Origin: an uncultured Lachnospiraceae bacterium
Lineage (GTDB): Bacteria; Bacillota; Clostridia; Lachnospirales; Lachnospiraceae
DNA: 64,000 nt
Assembly (NCBI GenBank): GCA_902774915.1
Contig: CACYKH010000003.1
Location: 179,634 to 243,633, forward strand
Direction of reading: 5' to 3'
Shown here: one piece after another, positions 53,009 to 62,905 of the stretch
Layout: every line of letters begins with the position of its first letter
Position numbering within the stretch: the first letter of the stretch is position 1
The notes under the pieces: model-generated
Told to the model about the DNA's origin: nothing
Databases searched by the model: none
What the model saw: only the letters and a program-made list of their open reading frames with translations
Program-made: the position numbers and the translations under genes

Positions 53009-54205
53009 TTATCCTCTTTTAAGGAAATCAGGAATTTTAAGGTTCTGATTAGCGTTTGTGTTGATCACATCCTTATTACCTTCCAGCGCTGTATCAGTTG
53101 TCTCAGGCTTATCCATTATTGGACCACCAAGATTAAGTGGAACTGGTGTAGCCTTCTTAGCTGTACTTGTCATTGAAGGTGTCTTAAGAACATCACCAAA
53201 TGTTGGAGCCTTTGGAGCAGCCTTAGCTGATGGCATTACAACCGCGCCCTTCTCAGCATCCTCAAGTCCTGTTGCGATGATTGTAATACTTACATCCTCG
53301 CCTGCAACATCGTTATCAACTGTACCGAAGATGATATTTGCCTCTTCTCCAGCAACTTCTGAAAGATATGTGATAGCATCGTAAGCTTCAACGATACCAA
53401 CATTTCCAGAGAAGTTAACGATGATATCTGTAGCACCATTAACTGTTGTCTCAAGAAGTGGTGAATCCATAGCAGCCTTGATAGCATCAACGGCTTTGTT
53501 ATCTCCACTACCATGACCAATACCGATATGAGCAATACCCTTATCACGCATTACTGTCTGGATATCAGCGAAGTCAAGGTTAATGAGACCTGGCTTATTA
53601 ATAAGATCAGTAACACCCTGAACACCCTGCTGAAGAACTTCATCAGCCTTCTTTAAAGCATCAGGAATACTTGTTCTCTTATCACAAATCTGAAGTAATT
53701 TATCGTTAGGAATAACAATAAGTGTATCTACATTCTCACGAAGCTTTGCAACACCGTTAACAGCGTTAGCCATACGAGGCTTTCCTTCGAATGAGAATGG
53801 CTTTGTTACAACACCAACTGTAAGAATACCAAGGTTTCTTGCAATCTCTGCAACTATAGGAGCAGCACCTGTACCTGTTCCACCACCCATACCGCATGTT
53901 ACGAATACCATATCAGCATCCTTGATGATGTCATTTATCTCTTCTCTGTTCTCTTCTACAGCGCTTGCACCGATCTCAGGCTTAGCTCCTGCGCCAAGTC
54001 CCTTAGTGAGCTTCTCACCGATCTGAATCTTAGTAGTAGCTCTACTAAGTGAAAGTGCCTGCTTATCTGTATTAATTGCTATAAGTTCTACACCCTCAAC
54101 ATTTTCGTCAATCATTCTGTTTACAGCATTATTTCCTGCACCACCAACACCGATAACCAGTATTCTTGCAGGATTTTTCTCATCATTTGACTTTATCTCA
54201 AGCAA
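53009..54205 (-). CDS. ftsZ: Cell division protein FtsZ
   Basis: Tubulin-like GTPase building the Z-ring, 398 aa. [12 protein letters not shown] and the GTP loop [10 protein letters not shown] are present, and the C-terminal conserved peptide IPDFLKRG that binds FtsA or other anchors ends the protein. The start is TTG 54205 because AAGGAGG lies 8 bases before it. No ftsA precedes it, contrary to the common order; the membrane anchor must be elsewhere or another protein (e.g. SepF). Confidence 0.96.
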   Translation of the reverse strand: MLEIKSNDEKNPARILVIGVGGAGNNAVNRMIDENVEGVELIAINTDKQALSLSRATTKIQIGEKLTKGLGAGAKPEIGASAVEENREEINDIIKDADMVFVTCGMGGGTGTGAAPIVAEIARNLGILTVGVVTKPFSFEGKPRMANAVNGVAKLRENVDTLIVIPNDKLLQICDKRTSIPDALKKADEVLQQGVQGVTDLINKPGLINLDFADIQTVMRDKGIAHIGIGHGSGDNKAVDAIKAAMDSPLLETTVNGATDIIVNFSGNVGIVEAYDAITYLSEVAGEEANIIFGTVDNDVAGEDVSITIIATGLEDAEKGAVVMPSAKAAPKAPTFGDVLKTPSMTSTAKKATPVPLNLGGPIMDKPETTDTALEGNKDVINTNANQNLKIPDFLKRG

Positions 54206-54260
54206 GGTTCTTTCCTCCTTAATTTATAATACTTTTAAAGTCTAGTCACACTTATCTTGT

Positions 54261-54289
54261 ATTGTACTTAATTTTTCAAGAAATAGCAA
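54261..54289 (-). promoter_or_regulatory. ftsZ promoter
   Basis: Minus strand TTGCTA (54284-54289), 17 bases, TACAAT (54261-54266), in the 132-base AT-rich gap between ftsQ and ftsZ. It would let ftsZ be expressed apart from the upstream cluster. Confidence 0.6.
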
Positions 54290-54337
54290 GATAAATATTA
54301 TGTAAATTAAAATTTTTTATCATATTTATTATGATTT

Positions 54338-55051
54338 TTATTTAACCTTGAAACTGGCTATTGGATTATCCTGACTGTAATCCTTCATGTACAGAACTCC
54401 AGTCTTTCCTTCCAGTTCTTCAGAGTCAAGGATATTACCTAGATTCATAAGCTGAACCGCTAGGTTCGAACCATCACCCAGCTCTATTTCAATATTATCC
54501 TTTCTGAGGATGATCTCGCCATCAGCAGTGAATTCAATTCCCTGTATATCCAGATCATACTTATCCAGAAGCTGTGTGATAGTCAGGATCATATCGAACT
54601 TCTTCTTATTCTCAATAGGAAGCTTTTCTCCCAGCTGCCAGCTCTTAATGGATAGTCCCTTTATATATGGAACTCCTTCATGTCTCTCCTTCGATGTTTC
54701 CATTACTATGCCGTCCTTATCAAAGAAAACATAGCTTTCCATATATTCAATGCATCCTGCCACCGACTTTTCATAAACCTCAACCTTTACCTTGTGTTTA
54801 TCTACAAAGTCAATATCCAGCTTGGATACGAAAGGAATCTCATCTTTCTTACCGAATTCATTATTCAAATATAGAAGTATTGTGTTCCCCATAAGGGCTT
54901 CCTTCTTAACAGCCTTCTCGACTGCCTTCTCATTGGAAAGGTTGCACCCAACCACTTCTACTGTCTTAAGTGTATAAGTACTGCAGTATAGAAGTCCTAT
55001 GAGCAGGATGACCAGAAACACAATGGGGACAATATGAACTTTACGTCTCAC
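54338..55051 (-). CDS. ftsQ: Division protein FtsQ/DivIB
   Basis: 237 aa: short basic N-terminus, one transmembrane helix (10-28), POTRA domain (TLKTVEVVGCNLSNEKAVEKAV), then the beta domain. It bridges FtsB/L and other divisome parts outside the membrane. Its start overlaps the end of ftsW by 11 bases. Confidence 0.88.
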   Translation of the reverse strand: MRRKVHIVPIVFLVILLIGLLYCSTYTLKTVEVVGCNLSNEKAVEKAVKKEALMGNTILLYLNNEFGKKDEIPFVSKLDIDFVDKHKVKVEVYEKSVAGCIEYMESYVFFDKDGIVMETSKERHEGVPYIKGLSIKSWQLGEKLPIENKKKFDMILTITQLLDKYDLDIQGIEFTADGEIILRKDNIEIELGDGSNLAVQLMNLGNILDSEELEGKTGVLYMKDYSQDNPIASFKVK

Positions 55052-56192
55052 GCTTTACCTTCTCCCGCCTGCTTCCTGCAGGTTCAATCTGTCTCGATAC
55101 GGCCAGGAGCAGTCCCATCTCAACCATAAGGAAAAATATGGACGTTCCTCCGTAACTAATAAATGGTAACGTAACACCTGTATTAGGAAATATATTTGTA
55201 ACAACGCACATGTTGATAACCACCTGGGATGCAACGTGCACGATAATACCAACAACAATGAGAGAACCATATCTATCAGGAGCTCCCTCAGCAATAAACT
55301 TGAATCTCCAGAGCATGAAGATGAAAACCAGTATAATTCCTACAGCTCCAACTATTCCCAGTTCCTCGCAGATAACCGAGAATATCATATCATTCTGGGC
55401 CTCTGGGATACTACCCATCTTCTGAAGACTCTGTCCAAGTCCTCTACCGAAAAGTCCACCAGAGCCGATGGCATATAGACTCTGAAGTGTCTGATAACCC
55501 TTTTCAGAAGCCTCTGGATTAAGCCACGCTGTAATACGGTCACTTCGGTATCCTCTACCAAAGATGAACATTGCTATAGCAGCCGCACCAGCTATTCCGA
55601 TTGGAACAAGGTACTGTACTCTAGGTGTGGCAACGAACCAAACACCAACGGCTATAGATGCACATATAACAGCTGTACTCAGGTTTTCAACCGCAATAGG
55701 AATAACAAGTATTCCTACCGGAATAAACAGTTTAACTGTATCTTTAAATGTATAAAGCATTTCCTGTCTGTCATTGCAGGCATATGCCATATAAAGAATA
55801 ATAACCAGCTTAGCAATCTCTGAAGGCTGGAATGACATACCACCAACCCCCAGCCATCTGGCGGAACCGTTAACGGCTACACCGATGAAAAGAACGATAA
55901 CAACCAGTACAAACTCAATACCTATAGCAACAAATGTAAGATATTTAAGTTTCTGGTATTTTATATGCGATACAAAGAACATTCCAATAAATCCCAAGGA
56001 AGCAAACATAAACTGGTGATTAAGGAAATGTGTTGTATTTCCATAGGTTCTATTTGAGATAAATGAACTTGAACTATATACCATTACAAATCCAAGAAGC
56101 GTCAGAAAAATGATATAGAAAAGAGAAGGGTAATCAAAATAAGTACCCTTCACTATCCAGGATCTAATTTTTCCTATAAGACCTCTTTGCAT
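55041..56192 (-). CDS. ftsW: Septal peptidoglycan glycosyltransferase FtsW
   Basis: SEDS-family polymerase of lipid II, 383 aa, ten transmembrane helices. Motifs RWLGVGGMSFQPSEIAKL, GYQTLQSLYAIGSGGLFGRGLGQS and PFISYGGTS are diagnostic. Its ATG follows the murD stop directly, with GAGGAG inside murD. It pairs with the FtsI transpeptidase encoded upstream. Confidence 0.94.
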   Translation of the reverse strand: MQRGLIGKIRSWIVKGTYFDYPSLFYIIFLTLLGFVMVYSSSSFISNRTYGNTTHFLNHQFMFASLGFIGMFFVSHIKYQKLKYLTFVAIGIEFVLVVIVLFIGVAVNGSARWLGVGGMSFQPSEIAKLVIILYMAYACNDRQEMLYTFKDTVKLFIPVGILVIPIAVENLSTAVICASIAVGVWFVATPRVQYLVPIGIAGAAAIAMFIFGRGYRSDRITAWLNPEASEKGYQTLQSLYAIGSGGLFGRGLGQSLQKMGSIPEAQNDMIFSVICEELGIVGAVGIILVFIFMLWRFKFIAEGAPDRYGSLIVVGIIVHVASQVVINMCVVTNIFPNTGVTLPFISYGGTSIFFLMVEMGLLLAVSRQIEPAGSRREKVKRET

Positions 56193-57551
56193 TTACTTCT
56201 CCTCAAGTCCATTTACATATACTTTAAATAAAGTACCACGTTCTTCATAACTCTTAAACATATCCCAGCTTGCACATGCAGGCGAAAGAAGCACACTGTA
56301 ACCCGGCTTCGCATGCTCATATGCATACTCTACTGCACCCTTCAGATCTTCAGCTCTGAAAACCTGGTTAAATCCATGCTTTTTGCAGCATGCTTCAATT
56401 TTATCTGCTGTCTCTCCAATAAGAACCAGCATCTGGATCTTACCACCAAAGCTTTCAATCCATTCATCATAATCTGACTCTTTGTCATAGCCTCCACCAA
56501 TAAGAATTGTAGGAGTCTTCATAGCTTGTACAGCTTTAATAGCTGCATCTGGGTTTGTACCCTTTGAGTCATTATAATATTTTACTTCGTTAACTTCTCT
56601 AACATATTCTATACGGTGCTCAACACCCTTAAATGCATAAACAGTATCTCTTATAATACTTACAGGAACCTTCATATAGTAAGCAATAGTTACTGCCGCA
56701 AGTACGTTTTCGAGATTATGCTGACCAAGAATCTGAATCTTATCTATATCCAGAATTTCCTCCTCTTCGCCAGCTTCATTAATATAAATCTTTCCATCTC
56801 TGGTAAATGCACCCTCTTCCGGTTCTATCTCATGACTGAAGTAAATCTTCTTTACTCCCGTAATGGCACCTTCTCTTGCTTTCAGCTCAGGATCATCATA
56901 GTTGAGAATTACAAAGTCTGACTCTGTTTGATTCTCTGTTATCCTGAACTTTGCATTTACGTAATTATCAAATGTATAGTGTCTGTTCAGATGATCTGGT
57001 GTAAGGTTGAGAATAGCAGAAACATGAGGTCTGAACTCATGAATTGTCTCGAGCTGGAAAGAGCTTATCTCAGCCGCTATCACTGTACTTTCCGTGGTTG
57101 AATCTGCAAATCTTGTAAATGGAAGTCCAATATTTCCAACCACCAGATAATCATCTGTATAATTTTTAAATATCTCACCTACAAGGGTTGTTGTAGTTGT
57201 CTTTCCATTAGTTCCGGTTATTGCAGCTATGACTCCCTTATTGAAATAATAAGCAAGCTCTATCTCGCCCCAGATTGGAATACCCTTATCTCTTACTTTA
57301 TTAACAAAAGGTGCATCTACAGGAATACCAGGACTGATAACAAATAGATCAGCACCCTCAAGAAGATCATCAGTTAATTCCCCAAGCTTTACATCAAAGT
57401 TTGGTGTTTCGAAATTCTTTAAAAGCTCTTCTCTATCCAGCTTTTCGTTGCCATCATAAAGAATAACATTTGCATTGTTTCTGATAAGCAGTCCTGAAGA
57501 AGCTATACCACTTTTTCCTGCTCCTGCCACTATTACTTTTTTTCCCTGCAT
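56193..57551 (-). CDS. murD: UDP-MurNAc-L-Ala:D-Glu ligase MurD
   Basis: Cytoplasmic wall precursor ligase, 452 aa. ATP-loop GTNGKTTTTTL, Rossmann-like N-terminus KVIVAGAGKSG, DSKGTNPDAAIKA and SPACASWDMF motifs are all intact. It follows ftsI at a 12-base distance, where most relatives have mraY between the two. Confidence 0.96.
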   Translation of the reverse strand: MQGKKVIVAGAGKSGIASSGLLIRNNANVILYDGNEKLDREELLKNFETPNFDVKLGELTDDLLEGADLFVISPGIPVDAPFVNKVRDKGIPIWGEIELAYYFNKGVIAAITGTNGKTTTTTLVGEIFKNYTDDYLVVGNIGLPFTRFADSTTESTVIAAEISSFQLETIHEFRPHVSAILNLTPDHLNRHYTFDNYVNAKFRITENQTESDFVILNYDDPELKAREGAITGVKKIYFSHEIEPEEGAFTRDGKIYINEAGEEEEILDIDKIQILGQHNLENVLAAVTIAYYMKVPVSIIRDTVYAFKGVEHRIEYVREVNEVKYYNDSKGTNPDAAIKAVQAMKTPTILIGGGYDKESDYDEWIESFGGKIQMLVLIGETADKIEACCKKHGFNQVFRAEDLKGAVEYAYEHAKPGYSVLLSPACASWDMFKSYEERGTLFKVYVNGLEEK

Positions 57552-57563
57552 GTTTGCCTCCCT

Positions 57564-59597
57564 TTATTCACCAGGCTCATTCGCCTGTGCGCCTTCTTCT
57601 GTAGCCGCTTCCGTAGTAGCCTCTGTTGGCGCTTCTGTTGTTGCATTTTCTTCTGGTGTTGAACCCGCAACACTTATATCTGGTACATTTCCTTCAAATA
57701 CTGGAGTTGCTACTTCGTCTGTACCTGTAGCATCTGAAGGTGTAGCTGTTCCAGTTCTATGTATATTCATATAAGGCAGAAGCTCTTCTGCAATCTTATT
57801 AAAGAGAAGAGTTCCGGCCGCTGAACTTGCCTGATCATCTGCTCCTGGTTCATCTACTACACAGTAGATAACAACCTGCGGATCACTAACAGGAGCAAAA
57901 CCTATAAACGAAAGAATGTATTTTCCATTTCCTCTAGGAAGCTTCTCTGCAGTACCTGTTTTTCCACCTATCTCGTATCCTTCTACGATAGCCTTCTTAC
58001 CAGTACCTTCCTCAACAACCTCTTTAAGGATCTGCTTCATCTCATCTGAAGTTTCCTCAGAAATAGTTCTTCTAACAAGGATCTTATCATAGTTCTTAAC
58101 CAGGTTTCCATCTGCATCAAGAACCTTCTTAACTACATGTGGCTGATAATAATAACCACCATTTACAACTGAACAGAATGCTGTACCAAGCTGCATCATT
58201 GTAACAGTAACACCCTGTCCGAATGAAGATGTAGCAAGCTCAACAGGGTTAAGTGTATCCTGATGATAAACCATTGTATAAAGGTCCTGATCACTTGCCT
58301 CACCTGAAATATCAATATTTGTTTTCTGACCAAATCCATAAAGCACCTGATACTTATCAAATGTTGTTGAACCCTCAAGTGCAGCTATCTGCATAAGGCA
58401 GTCATTACATGAATACTCAAGAGCCTGTGGCACTGTAAGCATTCCATGACCATTAACATTGTGACACTTAATATCATAATCAGCTACATGCTGAATGCCA
58501 TCGCAATAGAACTGTTCATCACCTGTTATTACACCATCCTCAATGGCACCTGATACTGTAAAAGGCTTGAAAGTAGAACCTGGCTCAAAGGAATCACTGA
58601 TAACGAAATTACGCCAAACGTTATTCAGATGTTCAACCTTTTCTTCATCACTGAGTCCGTCTACTACCGCCTCAAATTCTCCGTCTGTCAGCTCACCATC
58701 TTCTTCAAACTGGTACTTTGTTGAATCCATAGAATAAGCATTGTTTGGATTATATTGATGTGAGTTATAAAGAGCAAGAATCTCGCAATCCTTAGGATCC
58801 ATAACAAGAACCGAAATATTCTTAGCTCCCATATCCTTCATGAACTCATCGCATTTAATCTGAACAATACGCTGAGCCTCACTATCGATAGTAGTCACAA
58901 GGCTATCGCCATTAGTTGGCTGTTCAACCTGCCTTGTAAGGTTATAATCTTCTCCAAGGTATGAATAAGTACGTCCATTCTGACCATTCAGGTAAGAATT
59001 ATAACTACCTTCAATACCACCTATACCTTCATTACCGCTTACTACGAATCCAAGAATATGACATCCCAGCTCGTTATTTGGATAATATCTCTTATATTCC
59101 TCTTCAAGTCTTACTCCAACCACATTGTTCAGCTTACCAGCTCTTCTGTCGGACTGATAATCCTTAACCTCGTCGTAAGTAAGCTTCTTTCTGATAACCT
59201 CATATTGAGAATCAGACTTTGCAAGATATTTAGCCATCTCCTCATCAGAAACATTGAAGTACTTCTTAAGAGCTTTACTTGTAGCCTTCTTCTTTGAATC
59301 AAATTCAAGGATATTCTTTGGCTCGATGATGACATTGTAAACCATTGTACTTGTAGCAAGAAGGGAACCATTACAATCGTAAATATCTCCCCTCTTATAA
59401 GGTACGGTTACACTCTCGTAGCCCTTCTGACTAAGTATCTTCTCGTTATAATCGTCACCTCTGACAATATTGAAATATATAATTTTACCTACAATGACAA
59501 CAAAAAAAAGAGTAAAAACGATAAGCAAAACCTGAAGACGCTTACGCATCCTCTTGATAAATACTTTTCTTTTCCTCTTTTTTCTCTTCTGCTCCAT
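57564..59597 (-). CDS. ftsI: Septal penicillin-binding protein FtsI/PBP2B-like
   Basis: Class B transpeptidase, 677 aa: short basic tail, transmembrane helix (about 20-45), dimerisation/PBP domain, then the active site SxxK in GSTFKPF, S-x-N in YSCNDC and KTG in GGKTGTAEK. The last 50 residues are a Thr/Glu/Ala-rich low-complexity tail (external). ATG 59597 (MEQKRKK) chosen by family; only a weak RBS GCGGGA precedes it and an in-frame GTG at 59642 abuts the ftsL stop. Confidence 0.93.
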   Translation of the reverse strand: MEQKRKKRKRKVFIKRMRKRLQVLLIVFTLFFVVIVGKIIYFNIVRGDDYNEKILSQKGYESVTVPYKRGDIYDCNGSLLATSTMVYNVIIEPKNILEFDSKKKATSKALKKYFNVSDEEMAKYLAKSDSQYEVIRKKLTYDEVKDYQSDRRAGKLNNVVGVRLEEEYKRYYPNNELGCHILGFVVSGNEGIGGIEGSYNSYLNGQNGRTYSYLGEDYNLTRQVEQPTNGDSLVTTIDSEAQRIVQIKCDEFMKDMGAKNISVLVMDPKDCEILALYNSHQYNPNNAYSMDSTKYQFEEDGELTDGEFEAVVDGLSDEEKVEHLNNVWRNFVISDSFEPGSTFKPFTVSGAIEDGVITGDEQFYCDGIQHVADYDIKCHNVNGHGMLTVPQALEYSCNDCLMQIAALEGSTTFDKYQVLYGFGQKTNIDISGEASDQDLYTMVYHQDTLNPVELATSSFGQGVTVTMMQLGTAFCSVVNGGYYYQPHVVKKVLDADGNLVKNYDKILVRRTISEETSDEMKQILKEVVEEGTGKKAIVEGYEIGGKTGTAEKLPRGNGKYILSFIGFAPVSDPQVVIYCVVDEPGADDQASSAAGTLLFNKIAEELLPYMNIHRTGTATPSDATGTDEVATPVFEGNVPDISVAGSTPEENATTEAPTEATTEAATEEGAQANEPGE

Positions 59598-59641
59598 AAT
59601 ATACGTCCCGCTGTTTATTCTAATTAAAGTCCAAAAGACCA

Positions 59642-60121
59642 CTAATTAGTGGTCTTTGGTACATCGTCATATTGTTTTACGTAATCACCCTGAGCGTCTT
59701 CATAATATATGATAGCACCATTCTCAGAGTATACCATACCTAGCTCATTTGTGGCTATAGTATATATATCATCCAGCGAGTACATACTTTCCAACTTATT
59801 CTCATAAGCAGCGTTATCAGCTTGCACATCCTGTATCTGCTGTTGTATGGATTCTATTTTTCTTTCTTTACTCTCCACACTTCCCTGTACTGCCAGCATG
59901 ATTACACAAGAAACAATTACCATAATAAGCATTGTTGCCAGGACTAATGTGTATCTCAGATCAAAGCCCTTTGACTGTTCAGCTTTCTTGGCTGCCTTTG
60001 TATATGTTTTTCCTTTTCTTCTTGGGCGAGCACTTGGTCTTCTTTCAGGACTTGGTGCTGGCTGCAATCTTCTGACTGCTCCGCCCTCTTCAATATATAA
60101 ATCTCTCACTCTAGTTGCCAT
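59642..60121 (-). CDS. ftsL: FtsL-like division protein
   Basis: 159 aa: basic Arg/Pro-rich N-terminus (about 50 residues), one transmembrane helix (about 55-75), coiled-coil (ESKERKIESIQQQIQDVQ) and a short C-terminal domain ending in acidic residues. Position between rsmH and ftsI identifies it as FtsL. AAGGGG before ATG 60121. The intracellular N-terminus is longer than usual. Confidence 0.8.
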   Translation of the reverse strand: MATRVRDLYIEEGGAVRRLQPAPSPERRPSARPRRKGKTYTKAAKKAEQSKGFDLRYTLVLATMLIMVIVSCVIMLAVQGSVESKERKIESIQQQIQDVQADNAAYENKLESMYSLDDIYTIATNELGMVYSENGAIIYYEDAQGDYVKQYDDVPKTTN

Positions 60122-60142
60122 ATATCTTCCCCTTATATGGTT

Positions 60143-61075
60143 TTATTTTTTCTCGAACACCCTAAGCTTTGCACTGCTGCTTCTAGGATTAATCTCAAGT
60201 TCTTCATCATTTGCAACAATTGGTTTTCTTGTTATTACCTTCCCCTTTGAAACTCTGCCGCATGTACATACCGGAAACTCCGGAGGACATATACATGGAT
60301 TTTCAGCAGTTCGAAAAGCACTTTTTACTATTCGATCTTCCAAGGAATGGAATGTTATGATGCATAGCCTTCCATTCGGTTTTAACATTTCTATCATATC
60401 CTCCAGGCTATCTTCTAAGACCATTAACTCTTTATTGAGTTCAATCCTGAGTGCCTGATAGGTTTTTTTGCATGGGTTGCCGCCCTTTCTTCGAGCGGCA
60501 GCCGGAATAGCGTCCTTTATTATGTCGTTTAACTCAAATGTCGTCTCTATTCTTTTGGTTTCTCGCTTATTAACTATGTTCGCTGCTATTCTTCCAGCAA
60601 ACTTTTCTTCTCCGTAGTCTGAAATGATTCTTCTCAGCTCGTCCTGTGAATAATCATTTACAATATCCTGTGCCGTATATGGCACCTCTCTATCCATCCT
60701 CATATCCAGAGGAGCATCCTCTCTATATGAGAAGCCTCGTTCTTTGTTATCAAACTGGTACGATGAAACTCCCAGATCCAGGAGTATTCCATCAACCCCA
60801 TCTATTCCTTCATCCATAAGTACGTTTTTCATATTCACGTAATTACTATGGATGATCTTTACGTTTTTATATTCTTTTAATCTTTCACTTGAAGCCTTGA
60901 TGGCATCCATATCCTGATCTATACCTATAAGACGTCCTTTATCAGAAAGTCTCTTTACTATTTCCGAAGAATGCCCTGCTCCACCAAGGGTTCCGTCTAC
61001 ATATGTTCCATCAGGTTTTATATCCAGACCTTCAAGAACTTCATTTAACATGATAGGTATATGTTTAAACTCCAA
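60143..61075 (-). CDS. rsmH: 16S rRNA m4C1402 methyltransferase RsmH (MraW)
   Basis: 310-aa SAM-dependent methylase; [35 protein letters not shown] and [26 protein letters not shown] are family blocks. The start is TTG 61075 with AAGGAG 7 bases before it. It forms the usual mraZ-rsmH-ftsL-ftsI start of the dcw cluster. Confidence 0.95.
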   Translation of the reverse strand: MEFKHIPIMLNEVLEGLDIKPDGTYVDGTLGGAGHSSEIVKRLSDKGRLIGIDQDMDAIKASSERLKEYKNVKIIHSNYVNMKNVLMDEGIDGVDGILLDLGVSSYQFDNKERGFSYREDAPLDMRMDREVPYTAQDIVNDYSQDELRRIISDYGEEKFAGRIAANIVNKRETKRIETTFELNDIIKDAIPAAARRKGGNPCKKTYQALRIELNKELMVLEDSLEDMIEMLKPNGRLCIITFHSLEDRIVKSAFRTAENPCICPPEFPVCTCGRVSKGKVITRKPIVANDEELEINPRSSSAKLRVFEKK

Positions 61076-61096
61076 AACATGTCTCCTTAAAGAGGA

Positions 61097-61546
61097 TTAA
61101 ACCTGAAGTCCATACTTAGCAATTAGATCCGTAATAGCATCACCGTCTTCAGTGATATCAGCAAATGTAGCTTCGTACTTCTGCTTATCCCAAACCTCAG
61201 CTCTTTCTCCATTTCCTATAACAACAACTTCCTTTGTTATACCGGCATACTTTCTAAGGTTCTGTGAAACTATTATTCTTCCCTGAGAATCCAGGTCACA
61301 CATTGAAGCGTTAGCTGCGAAGAATCTCATAAGATTTCTTCCTTCAACAGAACTTGTATCAACCTGTTCTCTTAAGTTATTCATGAACTTATCCCATTCT
61401 TCTACTGAATAAATTCTCAAACACTTATCTGGGTCTGTAGCAATTACTATCGTTGAACCAAGACTATCTCTGAATTTTGCAGGAATACTAAGTCTGCCCT
61501 TAGTATCTACGTTATGAAAAAATTCACCAAACATACTAAGTGCCAC
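61097..61546 (-). CDS. mraZ: Transcriptional regulator MraZ
   Basis: 149 aa with two SpoVT/AbrB-like halves: FHNVDTKGRLSIPAKFR and DLDSQGRIIVSQNLR (the DxxGR repeats). MraZ binds tandem TGGGN boxes before its own gene and controls the dcw cluster. GTG 61546 is proposed because GGAGG lies 10 bases upstream; the ATG at 61534 has no RBS in range, although many annotators would choose it. Four TGGGN-like repeats lie 100 bases upstream. Confidence 0.9.
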   Translation of the reverse strand: MALSMFGEFFHNVDTKGRLSIPAKFRDSLGSTIVIATDPDKCLRIYSVEEWDKFMNNLREQVDTSSVEGRNLMRFFAANASMCDLDSQGRIIVSQNLRKYAGITKEVVVIGNGERAEVWDKQKYEATFADITEDGDAITDLIAKYGLQV

Positions 61547-61644
61547 TTTCGTTTTTCCTCCTTTCTTAGTCTTGGTAATTTCGATTGTGCGGGTTCGGTT
61601 GAGTTTCCCCACTTTGTGGGTAGGATATGGAAAAACTCAACACT

Positions 61645-61684
61645 TTCCCCCACATTCCTCTCCATCTTACCCCACCTCTCCCCA
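61645..61684 (-). promoter_or_regulatory. Tandem MraZ boxes
   Basis: Minus strand: four 10-base repeats TGGGGAGAGG, TGGGGTAAGA, TGGAGAGGAA, TGTGGGGGAA (61684 to 61645), the first two exact TGGGG. Spacing of 10 and G-run match the known MraZ operator. A further TGGGG is at 61607-61611. Confidence 0.85.
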
Positions 61685-61692
61685 AATTGCAA
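61664..61692 (-). promoter_or_regulatory. Probable mraZ promoter within the MraZ boxes
   Basis: Minus strand TTGCAA (61687-61692), 17 bases, TAAGAT (61664-61669). Two boxes lie in the spacer and -10, as expected for autorepression; the -10 is only a moderate match. Confidence 0.5.
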
Positions 61693-61724
61693 CATTTTTT
61701 TTCACAAAAAACCTTTATTTTTAG

Positions 61725-61763
61725 CCAAAAAATAAGCTCCCACGATTTCCCATCGTAGGAGCT
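61725..61763 (-). terminator. Terminator of ychF-lgt
   Basis: Arms 61735-61746 and 61752-61763 with one mismatch; minus-strand tail TATTTTTTGG. It stops transcription before the mraZ promoter. The plus-strand side also has TTTT. Confidence 0.8.
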
Positions 61764-61823
61764 TTTGCTCATAATAACAATATATATGGTTGTCAGTTTG
61801 ACCGAGGCACTAAATATGGTATT

Positions 61824-62897
61824 TTAGTCCTCTTCCCCACTTTCATCCACTTTTTTATCTTTTTCTTCTATTTCATCAATTTCTTTTTCGATTTCTTCGT
61901 CTTCTGATGTTTCAGTATCTATTTCGTCTACTTCAGAATCTTCATCTACTTCTTCATCCTCATCATCTTCCTTGGCAGGAACGTAGTTGATCTTAGGCTC
62001 CTTACCACGTTTGATATCCAGACGATTCTTGATGATAACTCCAACCGCAACGATAACACATAGAATCGCAACCACCTGACTTACCTTAAGTGGTCCTATC
62101 ATAAGCGAATCTGTACGAAGGGCTTCAACCCAGAATCTTCCAAGTCCATATCCAGCTATATAGATCATAGACATTTCGCCATCGAACTTCTTATGCTTTC
62201 TATATAGGAAGAGACCAATAAGAAGTGCTGTATTCCAAAGTCCTTCATATAGAAAAGTAGGATGAACCGTGAAACAAGGAACGCCCTTTACTGTTTCAAG
62301 ATTCGCCCACATCTCAGAAGTGATAATACCTTCGCTTGTCAAATGGCTCAGAAATCTATCTGAATAGTATTCCACAGGTATGGCCATTCTAAGTGGTCCA
62401 TCAGTAAATGCACCGAAGGCTTCTCTATTGAAGAAGTTACCCCATCTTCCAAGTATCTGGCCTACCAGAACACCCATTGTGATAGTATCACCGAAGAGTG
62501 GGAAGTAGAGTTTTTTCTTCTTCGCAAAGATAGCTCCTGCTGTTACACCGGCTATAAGTCCGCCATATACAGCAAGTCCACCATTACGTACATTTATCAT
62601 ATCAAGGATAGTCGCGCCAAAACTTTTACCAGGCTCTATAAATCTACCAAGATTAAAGAGAATGTAGTAAAGACGGGCACCGACTATAGCAGGGATGATA
62701 AGTACAAGGAAGAAATCCAGATAGTCCTCATCATTCTGTCCTGTCCTCTTAGCTTCCTTCATAGCCACAAACAGAGCCAGAACAAAACCAAGGGTAATTA
62801 CGATTGCATAAATTGTAATATCAAATTTGAATATTCTTATATAGGAAATAACCTTTTCAAAGAATATGTGTAATCCAGGAAAATATATTCCGTCCAT
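61824..62897 (-). CDS. lgt: Prolipoprotein diacylglyceryl transferase Lgt
   Basis: Membrane enzyme adding diacylglycerol to lipobox cysteines, 357 aa. Seven helices; catalytic motifs RNGGLAVYGG and GRWGNFFNREAFG are intact. The last 65 residues are an unusual cytoplasmic acidic tail of Glu/Asp (EDDEDEEVDEDSEVDEID). It would act on the lipoproteins seen in this window (24.6 kb and GH16). It is 8 bases after ychF. Confidence 0.95.
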   Translation of the reverse strand: MDGIYFPGLHIFFEKVISYIRIFKFDITIYAIVITLGFVLALFVAMKEAKRTGQNDEDYLDFFLVLIIPAIVGARLYYILFNLGRFIEPGKSFGATILDMINVRNGGLAVYGGLIAGVTAGAIFAKKKKLYFPLFGDTITMGVLVGQILGRWGNFFNREAFGAFTDGPLRMAIPVEYYSDRFLSHLTSEGIITSEMWANLETVKGVPCFTVHPTFLYEGLWNTALLIGLFLYRKHKKFDGEMSMIYIAGYGLGRFWVEALRTDSLMIGPLKVSQVVAILCVIVAVGVIIKNRLDIKRGKEPKINYVPAKEDDEDEEVDEDSEVDEIDTETSEDEEIEKEIDEIEEKDKKVDESGEED

Positions 62898-62905
62898 AAA
62901 AACCT

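Noticed and set aside
54290-54337. Terminator between ftsQ and ftsZ
   Set aside because: A weak ATCATA/TATGAT hairpin exists but its T-tract is on the plus strand, the wrong side for ftsQ.
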